A DNA stretch of 10,000 nucleotides from Monoplex corrugatus (taxonomy: Eukaryota; Mollusca; Gastropoda; Littorinimorpha; Ranellidae), in NCBI GenBank assembly GCA_030674185.1, contig CM060312.1, positions 1,901,893 through 1,911,892 on the forward strand. Reading direction: 5' to 3'. Positions 1 to 7,339 of this stretch are shown in pieces. The notes beneath the pieces are model-generated. The model saw nothing but the letters and a program-made list of their open reading frames with translations. It did not search any database and was not told the DNA's origin. The position numbers and the translations under genes are program-made. How positions within the stretch are numbered: position 1 is the first letter of the stretch; each line of letters opens with the position of its first letter.

Positions 1-440
1 AGAAGAAGAAGAAGAAAGAAAAGAAGAAGAAGAAGAAGAAGAAGAAGAAAGAAAGAAGAAGAAGAAGAAGAAGAAGAAAGAAAGAAGAAGAAGAAGAAGT
101 ACAACAACAACAACAACAATAACAACAACAAGAAAGAAGAAGGAGAAGAAGAAGATGATGATGAAGATGAGGAGGAGGAAGAAGAAGAAAAAGAACAACA
201 ACAACAACAACAATAACAACAACAAGAAAGAAGAAGGAGAAGAAGAAGAAGATGAGGAGGAGGAGGAGGAGGAAGAAGAAGAAGAAGAACAACAACAACA
301 ACAACAACAAGATGATGAAGAAGATGAGGAGGAGGAGGAGGAAGAAGAAGAAGAACAACAACAAGGAGAAGAAGAACAATAACAACAAAAACAACCACAA
401 AAACAAAAAGAACAACAAAACAACAACAACAACAATAATA
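1..440. repeat. Compound trinucleotide microsatellite (GAA/CAA/GAG/GAT)
   Basis: Seen directly: 1-99 is mostly GAA with regular AAAG interruptions. CAA blocks (about 103-130, 195-228, 289-309, 355-365) then alternate with GAA/GAG/GAT blocks, and a CAA/AAC-rich tail runs to about 440. The block from the CAAT at 117-120 through the GAGGAGGA stretch recurs from the CAAT at 211-214, so a roughly 94-bp higher-order unit has been duplicated, with a third partial copy after 290. The + strand is almost pure purine in the GAA/GAG blocks. Frames through it give poly-E/poly-Q/poly-N in several registers, which is a by-product of the triplet period and not a gene. Confidence 0.97.
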
Positions 441-475
441 AAACCTGTGTCCTTGTTGACTTAGATCGACACCAT

Positions 476-830
476 CACCTGACAACATCATAAACGTAAT
501 CACCTGACAACATCATAAACGTAATCACCTGACAACATCATAAACGTAATCACCTGACAACACCATAAACGTAATCACCTGACAACACCATAAACGTAAT
601 CACCTGACAACACCATAAACGTAATCACCTGACAACACCATAAACGTAATCACCTGACAACACCATAAACGTAATCACCTGACAGTATCATAAACGTAAT
701 CACCTGACAACATCATAAACGTAATCACCTGACAACACCATAAACGTAATCACCTGACAACACCATAAACGTAATCACCTGACAACACCATAAACGTAAT
801 CACCTGACAACACCATAAACGTAATCACCC
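476..830. repeat. 25-bp minisatellite, 14 copies
   Basis: Fourteen head-to-tail 25-bp units run without indels from 476 to 825, followed by a broken start (CACCC) at 826-830. Each unit begins CACCTGACAA and ends TAAACGTAAT. The main variable position separates CATCAT from CACCAT: units 1-3 and 10 carry CATCAT, unit 9 (676-700) carries GTATCAT, and the rest carry CACCAT. Grouping of identical variants points to spread by unequal exchange or slippage. The period is not a multiple of three and no long frame crosses it. Confidence 0.98.
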
Positions 831-893
831 GTACACTGTGGGCTGTGTCCAGCAATCAGCAGCAAGAGGACTGAACAACAGCTGATATAATGG

Positions 894-973
894 TTAACCC
901 TATGACTCCCTCATCATAGCCACTGTCCACATGTAGGGAGCTGGCCGATAAGTCCAGAGAGTGAAAGGGTTAA
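894..973. mobile_element. Short TTAA-flanked inverted-repeat element (piggyBac-like MITE, inferred)
   Basis: Seen directly: TTAA at 894-897 is followed by CCCTATGACTCCC, and the other end reads GAGAGTGAAAGGG then TTAA at 970-973. The terminal segments (893-910 against the reverse complement of 957-974) agree at 14 of 18 positions. Known of the family: piggyBac transposons duplicate TTAA and their ends begin CCC and finish GGG. Inferred: a non-autonomous element of about 72 bp plus TTAA target duplications. The same terminal motif recurs in the larger element at 8020-8422. The class assignment is uncertain because no transposase is present. Confidence 0.6.
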
Positions 974-1140
974 TTAAACATTGTTCCCCATCATCCAATT
1001 ACTCCCCACGGAAAGAGCGAGAGCACAGACAAGACACAGGACTATAATGGTGGAGGACACTGCAGTGATTTAAGTCCACAATGCCAGACACATGTTGCCC
1101 TGCATTTGTAATCACAACGGACTCTTCATCACTAAAACGG

Positions 1141-1290
1141 TTTGTGTTGTTTTTGTTGTTTGTTGTTGTTTGTTGTTGTTGGCTGTTGTTTGTTGTTGTT
1201 TGTTGTTGTTTGCTGTTGTTGATGAGGGTGAGGATGATGACGAGGACGACGATGATGATGTTGATGATGATGACGAAGAAGAAGAATAAA
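1141..1290. repeat. TTG/GTT then GAT/GAC trinucleotide tract
   Basis: An imperfect TTG array (about 1141-1220, with interruptions such as GGCTGTT and TTTGTTT) passes directly into a GAT/GAC/GAG array (about 1221-1277) and then GAA (1276-1287). Short frames on both strands give poly-Leu/Val/Cys, poly-Asp or poly-Ser. They lack any domain and exist only because of the triplet period. Confidence 0.93.
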
Positions 1291-1303
1291 TGAAGGTCAG
1301 CAT

Positions 1304-1430
1304 CATGTTACCATTCAGATGAAGAATAGATCATCATTATCATCATGTTATGAGTTGGATGAAGAATACATTATGATCATCGTTATGTTATGAGTTGGAT
1401 GAAGACTATATGCTGATGATGATGATCATG
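1304..1430. repeat. Diverged 40-43-bp tandem repeat, three copies
   Basis: Units start at CATGTTA (1304), CATGTTA (1344) and TATGTTA (1384), and a fourth start, CATGTTG, lies at 1427. Each contains a GGATGAAGA-like core (CAGATGAAGAATA, TGGATGAAGAATA, TGGATGAAGACTA) and ends in an ATCAT-rich stretch. The first two units are 40 bp; the third is 43 bp because of extra GAT triplets. The array lies between a GAT tract and the retrotransposon remnant, and may have grown out of the GAT tract. Confidence 0.8.
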
Positions 1431-1460
1431 TTGTAATGTAGGCACAGACACTGACGACAC

Positions 1461-1736
1461 ATGATGCCTTACTGCCCCAGACAGCTAGCGTCCTTGATAT
1501 ACAAACTAAGGCTTAACTCTTGGAAAACTAAATATACACAGAATGTATGTATTTGTTCAAAAACATTATCAGTCCACCATCTACTCTTTGAATGTCCTAT
1601 CTTACTTACGACATATAGAAATAACAATCTTGATTTTTCATGTACTGACGCTAGAGATATTCTTTACAACAAAAATAATGACATTATCCTGCTAGTCCAG
1701 CTGATTCTCAGATCCCCTGTTGGGAGATTGTTATGA
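1461..1736 (+). pseudogene. C-terminal fragment of a retrotransposon reverse transcriptase polyprotein
   Basis: A 91-residue open segment ends at TGA-type termination around 1734-1736. Residues 9-25 (LASLIYKLRLNSWKTKY) are followed by a C-x-C...H...C pattern: C30, C32, H39/H40 and C45-P46 in the stretch SVHHLLFECP. A Cys/His cluster of this layout, with a hydrophobic HLLF-x-C-P core, is typical of the extreme C-terminus of CR1/Jockey-like reverse transcriptase proteins, after the RT domain. RT and endonuclease domains are absent, so only the tail of a normally ~900-1000-residue protein remains. The first Met is simply the first ATG after an in-frame stop at 1452 and is probably not a real start. 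The tail itself has no stops, suggesting a fairly young truncated copy. Family recognition is from memory of the motif; the exact clade is uncertain. Confidence 0.62.
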
Positions 1737-1868
1737 AGAGTTAATTAATTGTTGTATGTTATTATTTGACACTGTTAATTCATTGTTCTGAATTATTAAT
1801 TGCACTTGTTCCCCTTCTTACATTCAAACTTCTATTACCTTTCCCCATACTCATCCTCCACCCCACCT

Positions 1869-1935
1869 TTTTTTTGTGTGTGTGTGTATGTGTGTGTGTG
1901 TGTATGTGTTGTGTTGTGTGTGCGTGCGTGTGTGT
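1869..1935. repeat. T-run and TG dinucleotide microsatellite
   Basis: A run of T (from 1868) leads into (TG)n with TATG and TTG interruptions, ending in GTGCGTGCGTGTGTG at about 1935. It lies in the 3' UTR of the retrotransposon remnant. Alternating purine-pyrimidine DNA of this kind can adopt left-handed Z form; nothing here shows that it does. Confidence 0.93.
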
Positions 1936-1971
1936 CTAAAATCACTATTGTGAACAGACATTGAATACAAG

Positions 1972-1988
1972 ATTCATTCATTCATTCA
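1972..1988 (+). repeat. ATTC tandem tail of the retrotransposon remnant
   Basis: Four ATTC units in a row (1972-1987, plus A). The position directly after the 3' UTR of a coding remnant fits the short-repeat 3' terminus used by many CR1/L2-like elements in place of poly(A). The attribution is an inference; a chance tetranucleotide microsatellite remains possible. Confidence 0.55.
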
Positions 1989-2472
1989 AATGATGTGTGT
2001 TTGCAGTCATATACTACAGGTAGGCCCCTGTCTCTCCGTGGATAAGGTCATGTCACGTGTGTGGCTGTCTGCTGTAACCAGCCATGACATGAGGATCCAT
2101 TACTCTCTTTGATTCCAGGACTGAATGATCACTGCTGTCAGTAGAGAGTTACTTGTTTTGTTTTTTTTAATAAATTGATCAAAGCAGGTACGAATAAACT
2201 CCACTTAAGACACCCAGCAAAAGTGCAGAGTCTCATGTTGTAGGTGGCCATACGGCAGTTCAATATCGTTGACCCCTGTGGACTACCCGGCACATTCTGG
2301 TTTGATGAGTGTGCACTAACCGAAATGAACGGTATGGGAGCGATGCCAGAGAAACAGCGTGGAGAATGTGGAACCAAAAACAGGTATACATGTAGTAATG
2401 GACATGGAATGTAAAAGAAAATGGACAAGGAAGTAGTAACAAGAAAGAAACAAAACTAATGATGAAGCTAAC
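1989..2472. other. Non-repetitive stretch, no gene found
   Basis: No convincing coding region. Minus-strand frames at 2138-2428 and 2260-2523 have no recognisable domain, and one of them runs through the poly-G of the next element. An imperfect hairpin sits at 2048-2092 (separate entry). A T-run at 2159-2168 followed by AATAAA is seen but does not terminate any gene. Confidence 0.6.
2048..2092. other. Imperfect 14-bp stem hairpin
   Basis: TCATGTCA (2048-2055) is the exact reverse complement of TGACATGA (2085-2092). Inside it TGGCTG (2062-2067) pairs with CAGCCA (2079-2084) around an 11-nt loop, leaving a one-sided 6-nt bulge at 2056-2061. The stem is perfect at 14 of 14 pairs. It is not attached to any recognised gene. 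It could be a fragment of a decayed inverted-repeat element or chance. Confidence 0.5.
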
Positions 2473-2729
2473 TATACAGGGGGGGGGGGGGGGGTGCAAA
2501 AGTAAGTATACAGTAAGTATCACATCATTATTATAATGCTTAATTCCGCTCTCGATTAGAGGAGTGTGTGAATACCGACGGCAAGCAGTTTGAGTATCTG
2601 AGGGATTCAGGCTGTGCTAGTTATTACATGTATATGCAATATTCATTTGTTTGTATAATAAATGCAATGAGTATTGTACGTGTTTTCTTTTTTCGTAACT
2701 GTATACCTACTTTTACACCCCCCTGTATA
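2473..2729. mobile_element. 257-bp inverted-repeat MITE with TA ends (Tc1/mariner-like, inferred)
   Basis: Seen directly: the left end reads TATACAG, a run of 16 G (2479-2494), then TGCAAAAGTAAGTATACAGT (2495-2514). The right end is its complement: ACTGTATACCTACTTTTACA (2698-2717), six C (2718-2723), TGTATA (2724-2729). Outside the G/C run the arms differ at only two positions over about 27 bp. The interior (2515-2697) has no transposase and no long frame. Known of the group: Tc1/mariner elements insert at TA and duplicate it, and their ends commonly begin CAG. Inferred: a non-autonomous member, with TA as target duplication. The short length and missing protein make the superfamily call tentative. 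Confidence 0.65.
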
Positions 2730-3235
2730 TCAAGAAAATAGAGAGAAAGAATGAGAAGAAAGGAAATAAGAAACAAATAATGAAAAAAGACAGAAACAAA
2801 CAATATAAAACAACAATAACAACAATCACGATAAAAAGCATGATTCACAATATATATTCATAAAATTTAAGAAATGCAATCCAGGACCAGCCGATGATTG
2901 TCTGTGTGGACAGTTGACACAAGAGATTTAAGGAACGGGTCTCACAATTGTCTCTCCCCAAGCTCAGGATAACTATGCATTATGACTACCAGGCACGTCC
3001 AGAACTTTTTACACCAAAGATCTCCTTTGTTTTTTTTACAAAATGTGACTGAATTTGTTTTGAAAACCGAAAGCAAAATGAGTCTAGTTATATTCTCCGC
3101 TCATACTGATGTTCTAGCACTCGGGTAATCCCATATGCGTTACCGCCACACATACCACAGTCTCAATGTACATAACATCAGGAATATCACTGTCACATAC
3201 CACACTAGGAGTCTCTTTCCTACTTAACATTGGAA
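2730..3235. other. AT-rich non-repetitive stretch, no gene found
   Basis: 2730-2870 is A-rich (runs of AAGAA, AAACAA, ACAACAATAAC) and 2871-3235 is mixed sequence. No supported coding region, RNA gene or repeat array. The + strand frame entering from 3166 owes its length to the microsatellite that follows. Confidence 0.6.
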
Positions 3236-3827
3236 GTCTCTGTCTCTGTCTCTGTCTCTGTCTCTGTCTCGTCTCTGTCTCTATCTCTGTCTCTGTCTCT
3301 GTCTCTGTCTCTGTCTCTATCTTGTCTCTGTCTCTGTCTCTGTCGTCTGTCTCTATCTCTGTCTGTCTGCGTATTCTCTCTCTCTGTCTTCTGTCTCTCT
3401 CTCTCTATTTCTCTGTCTGTCTGTCTGTCTCTCTCTTTCTCTGTCTGTCTCTCTCTCTCTTCTTCTCTGTTTCTCTGTCTCTCGTCTTCTCTCTCTCTTC
3501 ACGCACACACATACATACCACACACACAAACACACACAAACAAACACACACACAACACACACAAACACACACACTCTCACAAACACACACACTCTCACAA
3601 ACACACACACGCAAATACACAGCACACGAACACACACAAACACACTCCCGTACACACACACACACACACACCACACACACAACACCACAACACACACACA
3701 CACACACACACAACACACACACAACACAACACACACACACACACACACACACACACCACACACACACACACACATCACACACAAACACACACACACACAC
3801 ACAACACACACACACACACACACAACA

Positions 3828-3897
<70 letters not shown>

Positions 3898-3920
3898 CAC
3901 ACACACACACAACACACACT
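3236..3920. repeat. Compound microsatellite: (TCTCTG)n, (TCTG/TC)n, then (CA)n
   Basis: 3236-3360 is a hexanucleotide GTCTCT array with TCTATC and TCGTC interruptions. 3361-3500 is a TCTG/TC mixture. At about 3501 it switches to (CA)n, which runs to about 3920 with AACAC, CAAAC, CTCTCAC and ACACCAC interruptions; the cleanest CA stretch is 3833-3894. Long frames on both strands read as Ser-Val-Ser, His-Thr or Cys-Val dipeptide repeats. These are shadows of the array with no initiation context or domain. The abrupt TC-to-CA switch suggests two microsatellites that grew next to each other. Confidence 0.97.
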
Positions 3921-4056
3921 CGTACACTCATCCCCTCTAAGTGTTATGTGAAGTTTTCTGTCTCGTCAAAACAAGATTTTTCTTTCATCGGAGAAGTCGT
4001 GGGGATCAAGTTGTCGGAAATCTACAATCTGAGGCCAGTGCCCTGAGATTAACGGC

Positions 4057-5210
4057 CATCTGTTCTTCTGGTCATTGCCATGACAACAACATCCATCTGT
4101 TCTTCTGGTCATTACCATGACAACAACGTCCATCTGTTCTTCTGGTCATTACCATGACAACAACGTCCAACTGTTGTGCTGGTCATTACCATGACAACAA
4201 CGTCCATCTGTTTTGCTGGTCATTCCAATGACAACAATGTCCATCTGTTTTGCTGGTCATTACCATGACAACAACGTCCATCTGTTGTGCTGGTCATTGT
4301 CATGACAACAACGTCCATCTGTTTTGCTGGTCATTCCCATGACAATAATGTCCATCTGTTTTGCTGGTCATTACCATGACAACAACGTCCATCTGTTTTG
4401 TTGGTCATTGCCATGACAACAACGTCCATCTGTTTTGCTGGTCATTACCATGACAACAACGTCCATCTGTTTTGCTGTCATTGCCATGACAACAACGTCC
4501 ATCTGTTTTGCTGGTCATTACCATGACAACAACGTCCATCTGTTGTGCTGGTCATTGCCATGACAACAACGTCCATCTGTTGTGCTGGTCATTACCATGA
4601 CAACAACGTCCATCTGCTGTGCTGGTCATTACCATGACAACAACGTTCATCTCTTTTGCTGGTCATTACCATGACAACAACGTCCATCTGTTCTGCTGGT
4701 CATTGCCATGACAACAACGTCCATCTGTTTTGCTGGTCATTACCATGACAGCAACGTCCATCTCTTTTGCTGGTCATTACCATGACAACATCGTCCATCT
4801 GTTCTGCTGGTCATTGCCATGACAACAACGTCCATCTGCTGTGCTGGTCATTGCCATGACAACAACATCCATCTGCTGTGCTGGTCATTACCATGACAAC
4901 AACGTCCATCTGCTGTGCTGGTCAATACCATGACAATAACGTCCATCTCTTTTGCTGGTCATTACCATGACAACGTCCATCTGTTTTGCTGGTCATTACC
5001 ATGACAACAACGTCCATCTGTTTTGCTGGTCATTACCATAACAACAACGTCCATCTGTTTTGCTGGTCATTACCATGACAACAACGTCCATCTGTTTTGC
5101 TGGTCATTACCATGACAACAACGTCCATCTGTTTTGCTGGTCATTACCATAACAACAACGTCCATCTGTTTTGCTGGTCATTACCATGACAACAACGTCC
5201 ATCTGTTTTG
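4057..5210. repeat. 37-bp minisatellite, 31 copies
   Basis: Thirty-one units start with CATCTG from 4057, and a partial unit (CATCTGTTTTG) ends at 5210. Two units are shorter: one lacks a G near 4476 (CTGTCATTG) and one lacks three bases near 4970 (ATGACAACGTCC). All units contain GGTCATTACCATGAC or GGTCATTGCCATGAC, a 5-bp inverted repeat (GTCAT/ATGAC) around a 4-nt loop, followed by AACAACGTC. The segment before it varies (TTCTTCTGG in the first units, then TTTTGCTGG, TTGTGCTGG, TGCTGTGCTGG). A rare G-to-A change (CCATAACAAC) occurs at 5040 and again at 5151, exactly three units apart, showing a recent three-unit duplication. The period is not a multiple of three, so the array is not a protein repeat. 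Confidence 0.98.
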
Positions 5211-5235
5211 GAAACCAGTGCAATCAGAGCGACAT

Positions 5236-6633
5236 AGGTCAACTGACCAATCTTAATGTCTATGTAAGTCAACTGATCAGATGGACCCATCTCATTGTTT
5301 ATGTAGGTCAACAGACCCATCCCATTGTCTATGTAGATCAGCTGACCTATCTTATTGTATATGTAGATCAGCTGACCTATCTTATTGTATATGTAGGTCA
5401 AATGACCCATCTTATTGTATATGTAGGTCAAATGACCTATCTTATTGTATATGTAGGTCAAATGACCCATCTTATTGTATATGTAGGTCAAATGACCCAT
5501 CTTATTGTATATGTAGGTCAAATGACCTATCTTATTGTATATGTAGGTCAAATGACCTATCTTATTGTATATGTAGGTCAAATGACCCATCTTATTGTAT
5601 ATGTAGGTCAAATGACCCATCTTATTGTATATGTAGGTCAAATGACCCATCTTATTGTATATGTAGGTCAAATGACCTATCTTATTGTATATGTAGGTCA
5701 AATGACCTATCTTATTGTATATGTAGGTCAAATGACCCATCTTATTGTATATGTAGGTCAAATGACCCATCTTATTGTATATGTAGGTCAAATGACCTAT
5801 CTTATTGTATATGTAGGTCAAATGACCCATCTTATTGTATATGTAGGTCAAATGACCTATCTTATTGTATATGTAGGTCAAATGACCTATCTTATTGTAT
5901 ATGTAGGTCAAATGACCCATCTTATTGTATATGTAGGTCAAATGACCCATCTTATTGTATATGTAGGTCAAATGACCTATCTTATTGTATATGTAGATCA
6001 GCTGACCTATCTTATTGTATATGTAGGTCAAATGACCTATCTTATTGTAATATGTAGGTCAAATGACCCATCTTATTGTATATGTAGGTCAAATGACCTA
6101 TCTTATTGTATATGTAGGTCAAATGACCCATCTTATTGTATATGTAGGTCAAATGACCTATCTTATTGTATATGTAGATCAGCTGACCTATCTTATTGTA
6201 TATGTAGGTCAAATGACCCATCTTATTGTATATGTAGGTCAAATGACCTATCTTATTGTATATGAAGGTCAAATGACCCATCTTATTGTATATGTAGATC
6301 AACTGACCTATCTTATTGTATATGTAGGTCAAATGACCCATCTTATTGTATATGTAGATCAACTGACCTATCTTATTGTATATGTAGGTCAAATGACCCA
6401 TCTTATTGTATATATAGGTCAAATGACCTATCTTATGGTACATGTAGGTCAAATGACCCATCTTATTGTATATGTAGGTCAAATGACCCATCTTATTGTA
6501 TATGTAGGTCAAATGACCCATCTTATGGTACATGTAGGTCAAATGACCCATCTTATGGTATATGTAGGTCAAATGACCCATCTTATGGTATATGTAGGTC
6601 AAATGACCCATCTTAAGGTATATGTAGGTCAAC
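5236..6633. repeat. 30-bp minisatellite, 46 copies, with AGGTCA-type palindromes
   Basis: Three diverged leading units (5236, 5266 which is 39 bp, 5305) are followed by 43 units from 5335 to 6625, all 30 bp except one of 31 bp (extra A near 6049), and a partial unit to 6633. The unit core is AGGTCAAATGACC(C/T)AT followed by CTTATTGTATATGT. AGGTCA-AA-TGACCT is a perfect inverted repeat with a 2-bp spacer in T-type units. A few units read AGATCAGCTGACCT (5335, 5365, 5995, 6176) or AGATCAACTGACCT. Right-end units drift to CTTATGGTA. Because 30 is a multiple of three and the unit has no stop in several registers, frames of up to 364 codons open on both strands. I do not regard them as genes: the main C/T variant is amino-acid-changing in all three long frames (His/Tyr, Pro/Leu, Met/Ile), so no frame shows protein-level constraint. 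Confidence 0.98.
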
Positions 6634-7339
6634 ACCTGTCCACTGTAATCACGAAAGCTGGTCAACAAACGTCCAGCTAGGCCCAATTAAATTACTGCGT
6701 CGTCTGCTTCCACCTCCACCAATATAGTCCACTCTGCGTGCTATTCCTGTCTCCCTACGCTTTCCGCTAACACTGATTGGCTGATCATCAGTAGTGTGTC
6801 CTTCCGCCGCTAGTCTGTCACTGCCTCCTCTGCCTCTACCCTTCCCCTTTCCTCCCCCCTTCTCTTTCTCTTGATCTTTTTATCAGAGCTTTTTATAACT
6901 TGTACGACGTGGCACACACATATAAATAGTCAACGTGTTATTATCATTGCATTAATCAGCGTGTCTCCCATCCACCCCCACCCCACCCCACCCCTTGTGT
7001 GTTCTTGATGCTTTCTGTACTTTCTTCTTTCCCTTTGATTCCGTGCATGTCATTGACGTTTTAATGGAATATCAACACAACTTATAACAGCATTGTTCTT
7101 TCATTGTTTTGTTCTTTTTGTTTTTGTTACAGGTTGACATGTATTTTATTTCATGTGTGTGTTTTTGCCTCTCATGCTGTCGTAAGGCGCGTGGCCCATT
7201 GGCATCAATGTAAAGTCTTTTTTTCTAACAACTCTTATACTAGCTTGTTTCACAATTTATGCGTTTTTTGTTTTTTATGCTTATAGTTTGTGTATGAAAT
7301 AGCTGGGACTAAACTGTCTGACAGGTTTAATGCTACTGT
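6634..7339. other. Non-repetitive stretch, no gene found
   Basis: Pyrimidine-rich on the + strand (6690-6890 and 7010-7140), with a C-run at 6975-6994 given separately. No frame with a recognisable domain; the 60-codon + frame at 7104-7286 is low-complexity Phe/Cys/Leu. A polypyrimidine tract ending in TTACAG at about 7127-7132 resembles a 3' splice site, but no exon-like frame follows. Confidence 0.6.
6975..6994 (-). other. Potential G-quadruplex motif on the minus strand
   Basis: The + strand reads C5-A-C4-A-C4-A-C4. The minus strand therefore has four G-runs of 4-5 separated by single T loops, the tightest class of canonical G-quadruplex pattern. It sits in otherwise unannotated sequence, so any role is unknown. 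Confidence 0.6.

Larger units (their letters stand above)
1455..1988 (+). mobile_element. 5'-truncated non-LTR retrotransposon, 3' end (CR1/Jockey-like)
   Basis: This segment holds the last part of a retrotransposon polyprotein (1461-1736), then about 230 bp of AT-rich 3' UTR with a TG microsatellite, and ends in tandem ATTC units at 1972-1988. Known of the group: elements of the CR1/L2/Jockey type are inserted by target-primed reverse transcription, are usually cut short at the 5' end, and often finish in short tandem repeats instead of poly(A). The left boundary is an estimate: an in-frame TGA at 1452-1454 precedes the coding piece and the 40-bp repeats end at about 1430. No clear target-site duplication is visible. 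Confidence 0.6.

Noticed and set aside
155..464. Poly-Glu/Gln/Asn frames that could be read as an acidic or polyQ protein
   Set aside because: The triplet period opens every register; several overlapping frames are equally open, and composition tracks the microsatellite exactly.
476..830. Possible CRISPR array (regular 25-bp repeats)
   Set aside because: Units are head to tail with no unique spacers, and the setting is eukaryotic.
1081..1306. Short frames with Leu/Val/Cys then poly-Asp, or poly-Ser on the minus strand
   Set aside because: Shadows of the TTG/GAT tract.
2159..2173. T-run plus AATAAA as a polyadenylation signal
   Set aside because: No gene upstream ends here, and the signal alone is not informative.
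2138..2523. Minus-strand frames of 96 and 87 codons as candidate small membrane proteins
   Set aside because: No recognisable domain; hydrophobic Phe/Leu/Pro runs come from A/G-rich + strand sequence, and one frame reads through the poly-G of the MITE end.
3166..3951. Frames of up to 261 codons on + and 192 on - with Ser-Val, His-Thr or Cys-Val repeats
   Set aside because: They are translations of the TCTCTG/CA microsatellite, occur in several frames on both strands and have no domain.
476..5210. Relationship between the 25-bp and 37-bp repeat units (both contain TGACAACA and ACGT)
   Set aside because: Shared words are short and separated differently; likely chance or compositional.
5144..6031. 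295-codon minus-strand frame spanning the end of the 37-bp array and the 30-bp array
   Set aside because: Openness comes from the 30-bp period, and its variable residue (Met/Ile) shows no constraint.
4057..6633. Possible CRISPR array with 30- or 37-bp periodicity
   Set aside because: The whole unit is repeated, with no repeat-spacer alternation and no cas genes.
6921..6928. TATAAATA as a core promoter
   Set aside because: No transcript start context or gene follows; expected by chance in AT-rich sequence.
7100..7140. Polypyrimidine tract plus TTACAG as a 3' splice site of a host exon
   Set aside because: The pattern is common by chance in T-rich DNA and no coding-like frame or 5' splice partner could be supported.
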